Assembly (NCBI GenBank): GCA_039812375.1
Contig: JBDIAO010000003.1
Span: 13,571 to 77,570, forward strand
Reading direction: 5' to 3'
Source of the DNA: JAGOME01 sp039812375
Lineage (GTDB): Bacteria > Actinomycetota > Actinomycetes > Actinomycetales > Dermatophilaceae
DNA length: 64,000 bases
Shown: piece by piece, positions 8,549-16,997 of the stretch
How positions within the stretch are numbered: the first letter of the stretch is position 1
Layout: each line of letters opens with the position of its first letter
Translations under genes and position numbers: made by a program
The notes under the pieces: generated by a model
The model's input: the letters and a program-made list of their open reading frames with translations, nothing else
Told to the model about the DNA's origin: nothing
Databases searched by the model: none

Positions 8549-9493
8549 ATGGGACTGCGAGTGGCCGTGGCGCTGGGTGCCGGCGGCGCGCGAGGCTACG
8601 CCCACATCGGCGTCCTCGACGTCATCGCCGAACGGGGACACGAGGTCGTGACCATCGCAGGGACCTCCATGGGTGCCCTCGTCGGTGGGATGGCTGCTGC
8701 CGGCAAGCTGCCGGCATACACCGACTGGGCCCGGAGCCTGACCCAGACCCAGGTGCTCCGCCTGCTCGACCCGACGATCTCCGGGGCGGGCGCGATCCGA
8801 GGCGAGCGAGTGATCAGCAAGGTCCGCGAAATCCTCGACGGCGCCCGCATCGAGGAGTGCGCCATCCCGTTCACCGCGGTCGCCACCGACCTCAACAACC
8901 GGCGTGAGGTGTGGTTCCAGCACGGACCGGTGGTCACCGCGATCCGGGCCTCAATCGCCATCCCGAGTGTCATCACCCCGGTCGTCGTCGGTGGTCGACT
9001 CCTCGTCGACGGCGGTCTGATGAACCCGGTCCCGATCACCCCGACTGCGGCGACCCTGTCCGACCTCGTCGTCGCCGTGTCGCTGCAAGGCCGGGAGCGC
9101 CACGGGCCGGTTGCTGACACCCCGCACGAGCCCGCCACCCCGGTGCGGACTCCACACGAGGCGACGACCGGCACCTGGCGCTCGCTGGCCTCCCGTCTGT
9201 CCACCCTGCGCGATGAGTTGCTGCCTGACGAGGAGGAGCCGGAACGCCTCCAAGACGATCCGTGGCGCTATCACCAGGCTCCCAAGGACGTGACCACCGC
9301 GGACGTCTTCAACCGCTCGTTCGACACGATGGCGGCGCTGATCACCCGCTACCGGTTGGCGAGCAGCCCACCTGACGTCCTCGTCCACATCCCGGTGGAC
9401 AGCTGCCGGACGATGGAGTTCCACCGGGCCGCCGAGATGATCGCGCTCGGCCGAGATCTGGCCCGCAAGGCGTTCGATGCCGCCGGCTACTGA
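8549..9493 (+). CDS. Patatin-like phospholipase (RssA/YchK type)
   Basis: A 314-residue esterase of the bacterial patatin family. Seen directly: the oxyanion Gly/Arg loop GAGGARGYAHIGVL (residues 8-21), the nucleophile elbow GTSMG, and the second dyad residue in LLVDGGLMNPVP (DGG). The Ser-Asp dyad hydrolyses acyl esters of lipids, probably at the membrane face; there is no signal peptide. The C-terminal third is acidic and not part of the core. The last codons and stop lie inside an exact 17-bp tandem duplication. Confidence 0.88.
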   Translation: MGLRVAVALGAGGARGYAHIGVLDVIAERGHEVVTIAGTSMGALVGGMAAAGKLPAYTDWARSLTQTQVLRLLDPTISGAGAIRGERVISKVREILDGARIEECAIPFTAVATDLNNRREVWFQHGPVVTAIRASIAIPSVITPVVVGGRLLVDGGLMNPVPITPTAATLSDLVVAVSLQGRERHGPVADTPHEPATPVRTPHEATTGTWRSLASRLSTLRDELLPDEEEPERLQDDPWRYHQAPKDVTTADVFNRSFDTMAALITRYRLASSPPDVLVHIPVDSCRTMEFHRAAEMIALGRDLARKAFDAAGY

Positions 9494-9512
9494 CCGCCGC
9501 CGGCTACTGACC
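9479..9512. repeat. Exact 17-bp tandem duplication across a stop codon
   Basis: The unit GCCGCCGGCTACTGACC occurs at 9479-9495 and again, base-perfect, at 9496-9512. The first copy contains the last codons and TGA of the patatin-like gene and the second copy is noncoding. It looks like a recent replication-slippage product. Confidence 0.9.
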
Positions 9513-9552
9513 GCTGACAGCGCCGATCCTGGTCCGCAGCCGACGAGACCGG

Positions 9553-10329
9553 TCAGCGACCCGTCCAGCGAGGAGCCCGTCCCTCGGCGAAGGCAGCCGA
9601 CCCCTCCCGGGCATCCGCGGAGTCAACCAGAGCGTCGTATGCCGGGAAGACCCCCGAGCGCATCGTCGCGAAGTCCGCGGTGGCGTCATCGTGCAGCCCG
9701 CGCATGGCCTGTTTGACCGCAGCCACCGACAGGGGCGCCATCGACGCGATTCGCTCCGCGAGCTCGAGGCTGGCCGCCATGAGCTGGTCGGGCGGGACGA
9801 CTCGATTGACCAGACCCCATCGGGCCGCCTCCTGGGCATCGATGAGTCGACCGGTCAACAACATCTCCATGGCGACGGCATACGGGACCCGGCGGGGCAG
9901 CCGGATGAGCCCACCGGAGTCGGCGATGAGCCCGAGCGAGGCCTCGGTCAGGCCCATCCGGGCACCGTCGGCGGCGACGATGAGGTCGGCAGCCAAGGCC
10001 AGCTCGAAGCCGCCACCGACAGCCATCCCGTTGACCGCCGCGATGACGGGCTTGTCGAGTTCGAGTTCGGTGAGGCCCGCGAACCCGCCCGGGCCGTGGT
10101 CCGCGTCCGGCGCCTCTCCGGCAGCAGCTGCTTTGAGGTCCCAGCCGGCACTGAAGAAGCGCTGACCAGCACCGGTGACGATGCCGACCCGCAGGGCGGG
10201 GTCGTCCCGCAGTCGGGTGAAGGCGGCATACATCTCCCGGCTCGTCGCCACGTCGATGGCGTTGGCCTTGGGCCGGTCGAGAGTGACGACGAGGACCTCA
10301 CCATGCACGTACGTCTGCACCTCAGACAT
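9553..10329 (-). CDS. caiD: Crotonobetainyl-CoA hydratase
   Basis: A 258-residue crotonase-fold enzyme. Several blocks match what I recall of E. coli CaiD: TLDRPKANAID, FFSAGWDLKAAA, GEAPDAD followed by GPGGFAGLTE, LDKPVIAAVNG and GGGFELALAAD. E109 and E129 sit at the two enoyl-CoA hydratase catalytic glutamates. CaiD adds water to crotonobetainyl-CoA to give L-carnitinyl-CoA in the cytoplasm. I chose ATG 10329 over the longer frame because AGGAGG lies 8 nt upstream. It overlaps the CoA-ligase gene by 8 bp and is the last gene of the ten-gene operon. General enoyl-CoA hydratase is the fallback call, but the CaiD-specific blocks make this specific. Confidence 0.88.
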   Translation of the reverse strand: MSEVQTYVHGEVLVVTLDRPKANAIDVATSREMYAAFTRLRDDPALRVGIVTGAGQRFFSAGWDLKAAAAGEAPDADHGPGGFAGLTELELDKPVIAAVNGMAVGGGFELALAADLIVAADGARMGLTEASLGLIADSGGLIRLPRRVPYAVAMEMLLTGRLIDAQEAARWGLVNRVVPPDQLMAASLELAERIASMAPLSVAAVKQAMRGLHDDATADFATMRSGVFPAYDALVDSADAREGSAAFAEGRAPRWTGR

Positions 10330-12463
10330 GGACGGCTCCTCCTGGCTCGGCGATATCCGCCAACTCGACGACATCGCCGGACTCCACGATGAGTTCCGGC
10401 TCCCGGGCAGCGCTCACGGGGGCGGCGACGAGGACGACATCGACGGCGACGACCCCATGTCCATCCGGGAGGACCAGAATCGGATTGACCTCGACCTCGG
10501 CCAGGTCCGGGGAGCGCTCCAGTCCGGAGGCGAGCGCCAGCACGGCGCCGACGAGCGCGTCGACGTCCCCGGCGGGCCGGCCGCGGTAGCCACGCAGCAC
10601 CGGTGCCAGGCGCAGCTGGGACAAGGCGTCCCGCACGTCCGCACCGTGCAGTGATCCGACGAGGGTGACCACGTCGGACTCCAGCTCGGTGGTCACTCCA
10701 CCGGCACCGACGGTGACCACCGTGCCGTGCCCCTCGTCCTTGCGGACCCCGACGAGGATCTCGGCTACCCCGACCGGCGCCATCTCCTCGACGAGGACCT
10801 GCGGATGCAGGTGGGCCATGGCCCGCGCGGCGGAGGCCACCGCCTCCGGGGTGTACAGGTCGAGGGCCACGCCACCGACGTCGGACTTGTGCAGCAGGGC
10901 AGCTGCCGTCTTGACGACGACGGGCAGCCGCATGCTCCCCGCGAGCTGCGCTGCATCCTCGATCGCGGCGACACCCCGCCGCGGGCTGGGGATCCCGGCA
11001 GCCGCCAGCCAGGCATAGCCGTCCGCGGTGGGCAAGCCGGCACCGGAGTGCTGAGTCGGTCGGTGGGCGGCCTTGGTTCCCCGGTCGAGGACGGCCCGTC
11101 GGCCCTGGGTGGCAGCGACGACGGTGCACACCGCCGCCAGTCCCTCCCTGATGCCTCGTAGCGGCGCCACCCCCTGCTCCAACAGCCGCGCCGCCGTGAC
11201 CGGCGACAGACTCTCCCCGATCGAGGCGAGCACCGCCGAGGGGCCGGTGTGCGCCTGCGCGGCCGAGCACCAGGCCGAAAGGGTGGCCTCCCAGGCCGCG
11301 GGGTCGCAGCGGTCGGCCCGCGGCTCGTCGAGGACGAGGATCCGCAGCGCGGCATCGACCTGAGCGACGCCGTCGAACAAGCGTCGTAGCGTGTCCTCCT
11401 GCCCCCAGGCGTACGTGTGGTAGTCGAGCGGGTTGTCCACGGTGACCCGGTCGCCGAGGACCTCGCCGATCCGGTCTCGATCTGCGACGCTGAGCTCGGG
11501 CATGGCGATCCCGGTGGCCTCCGCCACGTCGGCGACCAGGGCGGCTTCTCCGCCGCTGCAGCTCGCCGACACGATGCTCGCCTCGGGCAGCTCCGGCACG
11601 ACGTGCGCCAGGACCAGCGCCTCGAGGAGCTGGGACACGTCGTCCACCTCGGCGAACCCGCACCTGCGCAGCACGGCCGCCGCCACCGCGCTGTCCCCGG
11701 CGAGCGAGCCGGTGTGAGTGGCATTGGCGCGCGCGCCCTGCCGGCTGCGCCCGGTCCGGAGCACGATGACCGGCTTGCCCGCTGCTGCCGCACGCTGCGC
11801 CACCGGTAGCAGTTCGGGCAGGGGCGGGACCTGCTCCATGTGCACCCCGACCGCACTCACGCGCGGGGAGTCGACCATGGCGCCGATCACCTCGGCCAGG
11901 GTCGTGACCGCCTGGTTGCCCATCGAGAACACCGCAGCCACGGGCAGGCCCCGTTGCTGCATGGTCAGGTTGAGCGCGATGTTGCCGCTCTGAGTCACAA
12001 ACGCCACACCGGACCCCTCGACGCGTCCTCCACCCTGCTGGTCCGGCCACAGCGCAGCCCCGGTGACGTAGTCGATGACTCCCATGCAGTTGGGGCCGAT
12101 GACCGGCATCACGCCTGCCGCGACCCGCAGCCGCTGCTGACGGGCCCGGCCTAGCTCGCCGGTCTCCCCAAACCCCGAGGCGTGACAGACCGCACCGCCG
12201 CACCCCCGTGCCGACAGCTGCTCGACGACGTCGATGGTCGCCTCAGCCGCGACGCCGATGAACGCGGCGTCCGGCACCCCGGGCAGATCGGCGACACTGC
12301 GATATGCCTTCAGCCCGCCGACCTGCTCCCGGGTGGGGTGGACCGGCCACAGCTCACCGGCATACCCCAGGAGAGCGCACTGCCTGATGACCCCCTCAGC
12401 CGCGGCCCCGCCGACCACCGCGATACTCCGGGGATCGAGCAGTCGGCCCAGAGAGGATGTCAT
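10322..12463 (-). CDS. NDP-forming acyl-CoA ligase (fused alpha-beta), candidate gamma-butyrobetaine/carnitine-CoA ligase
   Basis: A 713-residue fused ADP-forming acyl-CoA synthetase. The CoA-binding Rossmann domain starts at LDPRSIAVVGG and includes VIGPNCMGVI. The ligase-CoA domain includes FVTQSGNIALNLT. The phospho-histidine region is NATHTGSLAGDSAV. A C-terminal ATP-grasp lobe begins near residue 480 (GLPTADGYAWLAAAGI) and ends EVEVNPILV. There is no acetyltransferase domain. The family makes acyl-CoA plus ADP and phosphate from acid, CoA and ATP through a phosphorylated histidine. Lying between the dehydrogenase and caiD, it is the only CoA-activating enzyme in the operon, so it probably activates gamma-butyrobetaine or crotonobetaine, in place of AMP-forming CaiC. 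The substrate is inferred. Confidence 0.8.
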   Translation of the reverse strand: MTSSLGRLLDPRSIAVVGGAAAEGVIRQCALLGYAGELWPVHPTREQVGGLKAYRSVADLPGVPDAAFIGVAAEATIDVVEQLSARGCGGAVCHASGFGETGELGRARQQRLRVAAGVMPVIGPNCMGVIDYVTGAALWPDQQGGGRVEGSGVAFVTQSGNIALNLTMQQRGLPVAAVFSMGNQAVTTLAEVIGAMVDSPRVSAVGVHMEQVPPLPELLPVAQRAAAAGKPVIVLRTGRSRQGARANATHTGSLAGDSAVAAAVLRRCGFAEVDDVSQLLEALVLAHVVPELPEASIVSASCSGGEAALVADVAEATGIAMPELSVADRDRIGEVLGDRVTVDNPLDYHTYAWGQEDTLRRLFDGVAQVDAALRILVLDEPRADRCDPAAWEATLSAWCSAAQAHTGPSAVLASIGESLSPVTAARLLEQGVAPLRGIREGLAAVCTVVAATQGRRAVLDRGTKAAHRPTQHSGAGLPTADGYAWLAAAGIPSPRRGVAAIEDAAQLAGSMRLPVVVKTAAALLHKSDVGGVALDLYTPEAVASAARAMAHLHPQVLVEEMAPVGVAEILVGVRKDEGHGTVVTVGAGGVTTELESDVVTLVGSLHGADVRDALSQLRLAPVLRGYRGRPAGDVDALVGAVLALASGLERSPDLAEVEVNPILVLPDGHGVVAVDVVLVAAPVSAAREPELIVESGDVVELADIAEPGGAVHV

Positions 12464-13620
12464 GCCCCGAGCGGGCGCAGCATCGCCCTGGAGATGATGT
12501 GCCGCTGGATCTCGCTCGTGCCGTCCCAGATCCGGTCCACTCGGGCGTCACGCCACATCCGCTCCAGCGGCAGCTGCCCCATCAGGCCCATTCCGCCGAG
12601 GATCTGCACCGCCTTGTCGGTGACCCGGCCCAGGGTCTCGGAGGCGAAGAGCTTGGCCATGGCGATCTCAGAGTCGGTGACCGTTCCGTCGTCGATGTGC
12701 GCGGCGGCGCGCAGGGTGAGCAGTTCGGCGGCGTCGAGTTCGACGGCCATGTCGGCGAGCTGGAAGGACACTCCTTGGAATGCCCCGATCGGCTTCCCGA
12801 ACTGCTTGCGGGTCGCCGCCCACTCGGTGGCGATCCGCAGCGCCCGCCGGCCTTTCCCTACGCTGGTCGCGGCGACCGCGAGCCGGGTGGCTCCCAGCCA
12901 GGTGCCCATGAGCTCGAACCCGCGGCCCTCCTCACCCAGGAGCTGCCATCCGGGGATCCGGCACGCCTCGAAGGTCAGGTCGCTTTGGTGGTAGCCGCGG
13001 TTGGACACGCAGTCGGTGTGGGTCAGTACGGACAGGCCGGGGGTGTCCAGGTCGACCAGGAATGCCGAGATCCGGGCCTTGGGCCCCTTAGTGGTCTCTT
13101 CGGTCCCGGTCGCCGCGAAGAGGATGACGAAGTCGGAGACGTCGGCGTGGCTGATGAAATGCTTGGTTCCGGTGATCACCCAGTCGTCGCCGTCGCGCAC
13201 GGCTCGGGTGCGCATGGAACGCACGTCGGAGCCGGCCTCCGGCTCGGTCATCGCCAGGCAGTCAACCTTCTCCCCACGGATCGTCGGCAGGAGGTACTCC
13301 TCGCGCTGGCGTCCGACACAGCCCTGGAGGATATTGCTGGGTCGGGTCACCAGCGACTGGAGGGCGAAGCTTGTGGCGCCGAGCTCACGCTCGACGAGGG
13401 TCATCGAGACGGCATCGAGACCGCCGCCGCCGAGCTCCTCGGGCATGTTCGCGGCATACAGTCCAGCCCGGATCGCCTTGCCCCGGATGCTGCTCGCGAG
13501 CTCGGTGGGCACGTCGCCGAGACGCTCGACCTCCTCCTCGTGCGGGATGAGTTCGGCCTCGACGAAACGTCGCACGGTCGCGACGATGGCACGCTGCTCT
13601 TCACTGAGTGAGAAGTCCAC
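12460..13620 (-). CDS. Acyl-CoA dehydrogenase, candidate gamma-butyrobetainyl-CoA dehydrogenase
   Basis: A 386-residue FAD-dependent acyl-CoA dehydrogenase. It has the TEPEAGSDV flavin/substrate motif, the ATRKQFGKPIGAFQ region and the C-terminal DRIWDGTSEIQRHI motif. The residue aligned with the catalytic base Glu of MCAD (YEGTSQIQ) is Asp here (D366). In the operon it would oxidise gamma-butyrobetainyl-CoA to crotonobetainyl-CoA, feeding CaiD. GTG 13620 was chosen because AGGA lies 8 nt upstream and the protein then begins in the usual way (VDFSLSEEQ). It starts 13 bp after the hydrolase/thioesterase gene and overlaps the ligase gene by 4 bp. Confidence 0.82.
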   Translation of the reverse strand: MDFSLSEEQRAIVATVRRFVEAELIPHEEEVERLGDVPTELASSIRGKAIRAGLYAANMPEELGGGGLDAVSMTLVERELGATSFALQSLVTRPSNILQGCVGRQREEYLLPTIRGEKVDCLAMTEPEAGSDVRSMRTRAVRDGDDWVITGTKHFISHADVSDFVILFAATGTEETTKGPKARISAFLVDLDTPGLSVLTHTDCVSNRGYHQSDLTFEACRIPGWQLLGEEGRGFELMGTWLGATRLAVAATSVGKGRRALRIATEWAATRKQFGKPIGAFQGVSFQLADMAVELDAAELLTLRAAAHIDDGTVTDSEIAMAKLFASETLGRVTDKAVQILGGMGLMGQLPLERMWRDARVDRIWDGTSEIQRHIISRAMLRPLGA

Positions 13621-13633
13621 GACCGTGATCCTT

Positions 13634-15166
13634 TCACGCGGTGCTGACCGCGCGGATGGCCCGTCCGGCGGCGACCGGGGTGGGCAGCCCGGCGTGGGCT
13701 GAGACGATGGCCCGCAGCCGTTCCTGCAGGTCCGCGGGCATGGGCACGACCCCGCCACCGTTGAGGTCGACGTGCAGCAGCATCTGCTCACCGGTGGCGA
13801 GTAGGGCCCCGGTGTCCGCATTCGTCATGACATGCATGATATGAACGCGCTTGGCGTCGGCGCCGAGCACGTGCAGGGTGAGGGTGACCCGGTCACCCAG
13901 GCCGGCCTCACCGGTGTGCACGATGTGGGTCTCGACACTGAACAGGGAGTGGCCAGCCTCGCGGTAGGCCTCGTTGACCCCGAGGTACCGGAAGAAGGCG
14001 TCGGCGTTGTCCCCGAAGGCGAGCAGGAAGCACGACTCGCTCATGTGGTCGTTGTAGTCGACCCAGGCGGTCGGCACGATCGCCTGGTGCAACTGCAGCG
14101 GGGCCTCGATGACATCGGGGTCCCAGGGCCGTCCCGGCATCCCCTCGTATGGGGTGTGCACCCGTCCGTCCCCCGGTTCGGCTTCGGAGGAACCGGGCAA
14201 CCATGCGGCGCACCCGAGGATGGCGCCGGCCTCGACCGCTGCTGCCGCATCCTCCGTGAGCACTAGGGACGTGGCGGAGTCCGTCGGGTCAGCGACGACC
14301 ACGAGTGCGCCCAAGCTGGCGACGTCGACGAGCACCTGGTCCCAGTGCCGGTACTGCACGTCGTGTTCCTCACCGGCGTGCACGACGAGGCGGGCCGTCG
14401 CTGGCAGCGTCTCCTGCCACCGATGAGCGTGCACGAGCGGGACGACGGGGTCGTCGGCGCCCCAGAGCAGGAAGACCGGTGCCGTGAGGGCGGTCAGGTC
14501 AGGACAGTGCCACTGACTGAGGACGTCGAACTCCCGCTGCAACCCCAGTGCCGGGATCATCGAGCCTTGGGTGAACCGAGCCCGGGTCGCCTCGTCGACG
14601 ACGGCCTGCGCGAAGCCGGGTATGCGGTGCACCGGACTGTGTGGACCGTAGGTCCACCAGCTCACCGGATCGTTCTCGGCCAGAGCGAGCCACTGGGCAG
14701 GAACGTCGAGACCGAGGTCGGTCACGGCGCAGGCCAGGTGCAGCGAGCGCACCGACTCTGGGCGTGTCGCAACGATCTGCGCGGCATACGGCCCGCCGCC
14801 GGAGATCCCACCTACCGAGGGCGTGCTGATCCCCAAGGTGTCGAGCAGCTCCCACACGTCTCCCGCGAAAGACTCGATCGTTGCGCTGTCGTCGAAGACG
14901 GTGCCGCCGAGCCCGTTGCGCTCCACCCCGAGCAGGCGAACCCCCAGCCGGCGGCGCACCGTGGCGGTGAACTCGAGGAGCTCCAGAGCCCGCACACTGG
15001 TCCCGCCACCGGTGAAGATGACCAGGGGTATGCCGTCCGCCGGCCCGGTGTCGACATAGCGCAGGGTGCGACCACCGGAGGTGGTGTACTCGAACTCAGT
15101 CAGGGCGAGCCGGTCGAAGCGAGCCGGGACGTCGAGCGGCCCCGCCCGCAGCAGACGAGCGGTCAT
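13634..15166 (-). CDS. Alpha/beta hydrolase fused to a hotdog thioesterase (carnitinyl/betainyl-CoA type)
   Basis: A 510-residue two-domain enzyme. Residues about 20-280 form an alpha/beta hydrolase with nucleophile S122 (GGISGGGPYAA), an acid in WGADDPVVP and a His in GEEHDVQYRHW. Residues about 360-500 form a hotdog thioesterase whose AWVDYNDHMSES, VETHIVHTGEA and HVDLNGGGVVPMP blocks match the stand-alone thioesterase at 23531-23953. Pseudomonas carnitine operons encode separate lipolytic and thioesterase proteins; here they are joined. The likely job is to release L-carnitine from carnitinyl-CoA or cleave acylcarnitines, while the other thioesterase acts on betainyl-CoA. It overlaps the ATPase gene by 4 bp. 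Confidence 0.75.
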   Translation of the reverse strand: MTARLLRAGPLDVPARFDRLALTEFEYTTSGGRTLRYVDTGPADGIPLVIFTGGGTSVRALELLEFTATVRRRLGVRLLGVERNGLGGTVFDDSATIESFAGDVWELLDTLGISTPSVGGISGGGPYAAQIVATRPESVRSLHLACAVTDLGLDVPAQWLALAENDPVSWWTYGPHSPVHRIPGFAQAVVDEATRARFTQGSMIPALGLQREFDVLSQWHCPDLTALTAPVFLLWGADDPVVPLVHAHRWQETLPATARLVVHAGEEHDVQYRHWDQVLVDVASLGALVVVADPTDSATSLVLTEDAAAAVEAGAILGCAAWLPGSSEAEPGDGRVHTPYEGMPGRPWDPDVIEAPLQLHQAIVPTAWVDYNDHMSESCFLLAFGDNADAFFRYLGVNEAYREAGHSLFSVETHIVHTGEAGLGDRVTLTLHVLGADAKRVHIMHVMTNADTGALLATGEQMLLHVDLNGGGVVPMPADLQERLRAIVSAHAGLPTPVAAGRAIRAVSTA

Positions 15167-16995
15167 GCAGCCCCGTCCGTGCCGTCCGACTCGACCAGGC
15201 CCTCGGTCGCCTCGGGAACGGCGGCGTCGAAGCTCGGGGTCGAGGCGATCAGGGAGCGGGTGTAGGCGTGCTGCGGGTTGGCGAAGATGTCCTCCACCCC
15301 ACCCATCTCGACAATTCGTCCCTTCTCCAGGATCGCCACCCGCTGGGCAATGTTGCGCACCAGCGCGATGTTGTGCGTGATGAACACCAGGGTCAGACCC
15401 AGCTCACTCTGCAGCCGGCGCAGCAGGCTGACCAACGAGGACTGCACCGAGACGTCGAGCGCGGAGGTGATTTCGTCACAGATGAGCACCTCAGGATCCG
15501 TGGCCAGTGCCCGCGCGATCGCGACCCGCTGCCGCTCCCCACCGGAGAGCTGGTGCGGGTAGCGCCGTGCATAGTCGGGGCGCAACGAGGCCAATTCGAG
15601 GGCGTTCGCGACGACCTCGTCGGGATTGCTCGGCTTGCGACCTACGGCGGCGAGGGGCCCCAGGACGAGGTCGCTGACCAGGCGACGGGGGTTGAGCGAC
15701 TCGTAGGGGTTCTGGAAGATGTATTGCAGCTTCCGACGCTGCTCCTTGGTCCGTTTGAAACTGCTCGCCGCGATGACCTCACCGTCGAGTTGGATCTGGC
15801 CCTGGTAGTCCGGCATCAGTCCGGCGATGCATCGGGCCAGGGTCGTCTTGCCCGAGCCGGACTCGCCGAGCAGGGCCAGGCACTCGGCCTTGCTCGCATG
15901 CAGGGTCATGTCCTCGAGGATGATCTTCTTGCCGTAGCCGGCCTTGACGTTGCTGATCTGCAGGACCACGGGCGCATCCTCGCGGACCTGGCTCGCCGGA
16001 CTGGCCACCACTGGGACCGGGACCGGCTCGCCGGCGTGCCAGCACTCGGCCATGTGGTCGTTCTCGGTGACCACCCGGGGTGGCTGCTCCGTGCGGCAGC
16101 GGTCGTCGGCCAGTGGGCAGCGCGGCGAGAAGGAGCACCCTTGCGGCCGGGCCAGTGGCGACGGGGCATGCCCTGGGATGCCGACCATGGGTCGCTTGCC
16201 ATCGAGGTCGGGGACGGCCAGCAGCAGCCGGGTGGTGTAGGGGTGCTGCGGGTTCCCAGTGACCTGCGACGTGGGCCCGACCTCGACGACCCGTCCGGAA
16301 TAGAGCACCGCGACGGAGTCCGCGAGTTCGGCGACGACGGCCAGGTCATGGGTGATGTAGACGGCCGCGCAGTGGTACGTGCGACACATGTCCTTGACGG
16401 TCTCCAGAACATGCTTCTGGGTGCTCACGTCCAGGCCGGTCGTCGGCTCGTCGAGGACGAGGACGCCCGGGCGTGAGGTGAAGGCCATCGCGATCGCCAC
16501 TCGCTGTTGCTGTCCGCCGGAGAGCTGGTGCGGATACCGGGCGAGGAACTCGTCGGTGTCGGGCAGGGCCACTTCGCGCAGCACTTCCCGCACCCGCTCG
16601 AGCACGCTCGCATCGTCACCGCTGAGGCACTCGGCGAGCTGGGTGCGGATCCGCAGAGCGGGGTTGAGCGCAGAGGCCGGGGACTGCGGAATGTAGGCGA
16701 TGTCTCGCCCGCGCAGGTCGCGGACCTCCCGGTTACTCAGCCGCGCCAGGTCGTGTCCACGGACGACGATATCCCCGGCGGCGAGCTCGGTGCCGGGCTT
16801 GCAGTAGCGCAGCAGCGCCAGCCCGAGCGTCGTCTTGCCCGACCCGGATTCGCCGACAAGGCCGAGGATCTCCCCTGGCTTGAGGGTGACCTCGATGTCG
16901 TCGACGATGAAGGCCATCGAGGGGACCCCGATGATCCGCATTCCCTCGACGGTGAGCGAGTTATCGATCGGGGGGGTGGTGTCCACGGTCGTCAT
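15163..16995 (-). CDS. Dual-ATPase subunit of a peptide/opine-type ABC importer (DppD-DppF fusion)
   Basis: A 610-residue protein with two complete ABC modules. Each has Walker A GESGSGKTTL, a signature (HQLSGGQQQRVAIAM and HQLSGGERQRVAIAR) and a Walker B (VLVLDEPTTGLD and VLICDEITSALD). Module 1 ends with the oligopeptide-type Cys-rich C-terminal domain (CSFSPRCPLADDRC), which in relatives binds a 4Fe-4S cluster. ATG 16995 is preceded by GGAGGA, and the longer frame upstream runs into the permease gene. It energises the two permeases encoded just upstream. Its place in the carnitine operon suggests a quaternary-amine substrate. Confidence 0.9.
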   Translation of the reverse strand: MTTVDTTPPIDNSLTVEGMRIIGVPSMAFIVDDIEVTLKPGEILGLVGESGSGKTTLGLALLRYCKPGTELAAGDIVVRGHDLARLSNREVRDLRGRDIAYIPQSPASALNPALRIRTQLAECLSGDDASVLERVREVLREVALPDTDEFLARYPHQLSGGQQQRVAIAMAFTSRPGVLVLDEPTTGLDVSTQKHVLETVKDMCRTYHCAAVYITHDLAVVAELADSVAVLYSGRVVEVGPTSQVTGNPQHPYTTRLLLAVPDLDGKRPMVGIPGHAPSPLARPQGCSFSPRCPLADDRCRTEQPPRVVTENDHMAECWHAGEPVPVPVVASPASQVREDAPVVLQISNVKAGYGKKIILEDMTLHASKAECLALLGESGSGKTTLARCIAGLMPDYQGQIQLDGEVIAASSFKRTKEQRRKLQYIFQNPYESLNPRRLVSDLVLGPLAAVGRKPSNPDEVVANALELASLRPDYARRYPHQLSGGERQRVAIARALATDPEVLICDEITSALDVSVQSSLVSLLRRLQSELGLTLVFITHNIALVRNIAQRVAILEKGRIVEMGGVEDIFANPQHAYTRSLIASTPSFDAAVPEATEGLVESDGTDGAA

Positions 16996-16997
16996 GA

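Noticed and set aside
9494..9552. Possible terminator between the patatin-like gene and caiD
   Set aside because: Only a 7-bp stem (CGCTGAC/GTCAGCG) with a loop of about 40 nt; too weak to call.
9948..12203. A 751-codon minus-strand frame in a different phase of the CoA-ligase gene
   Set aside because: Arg/Gly/Ala-rich out-of-phase translation; the ligase frame has all family motifs.
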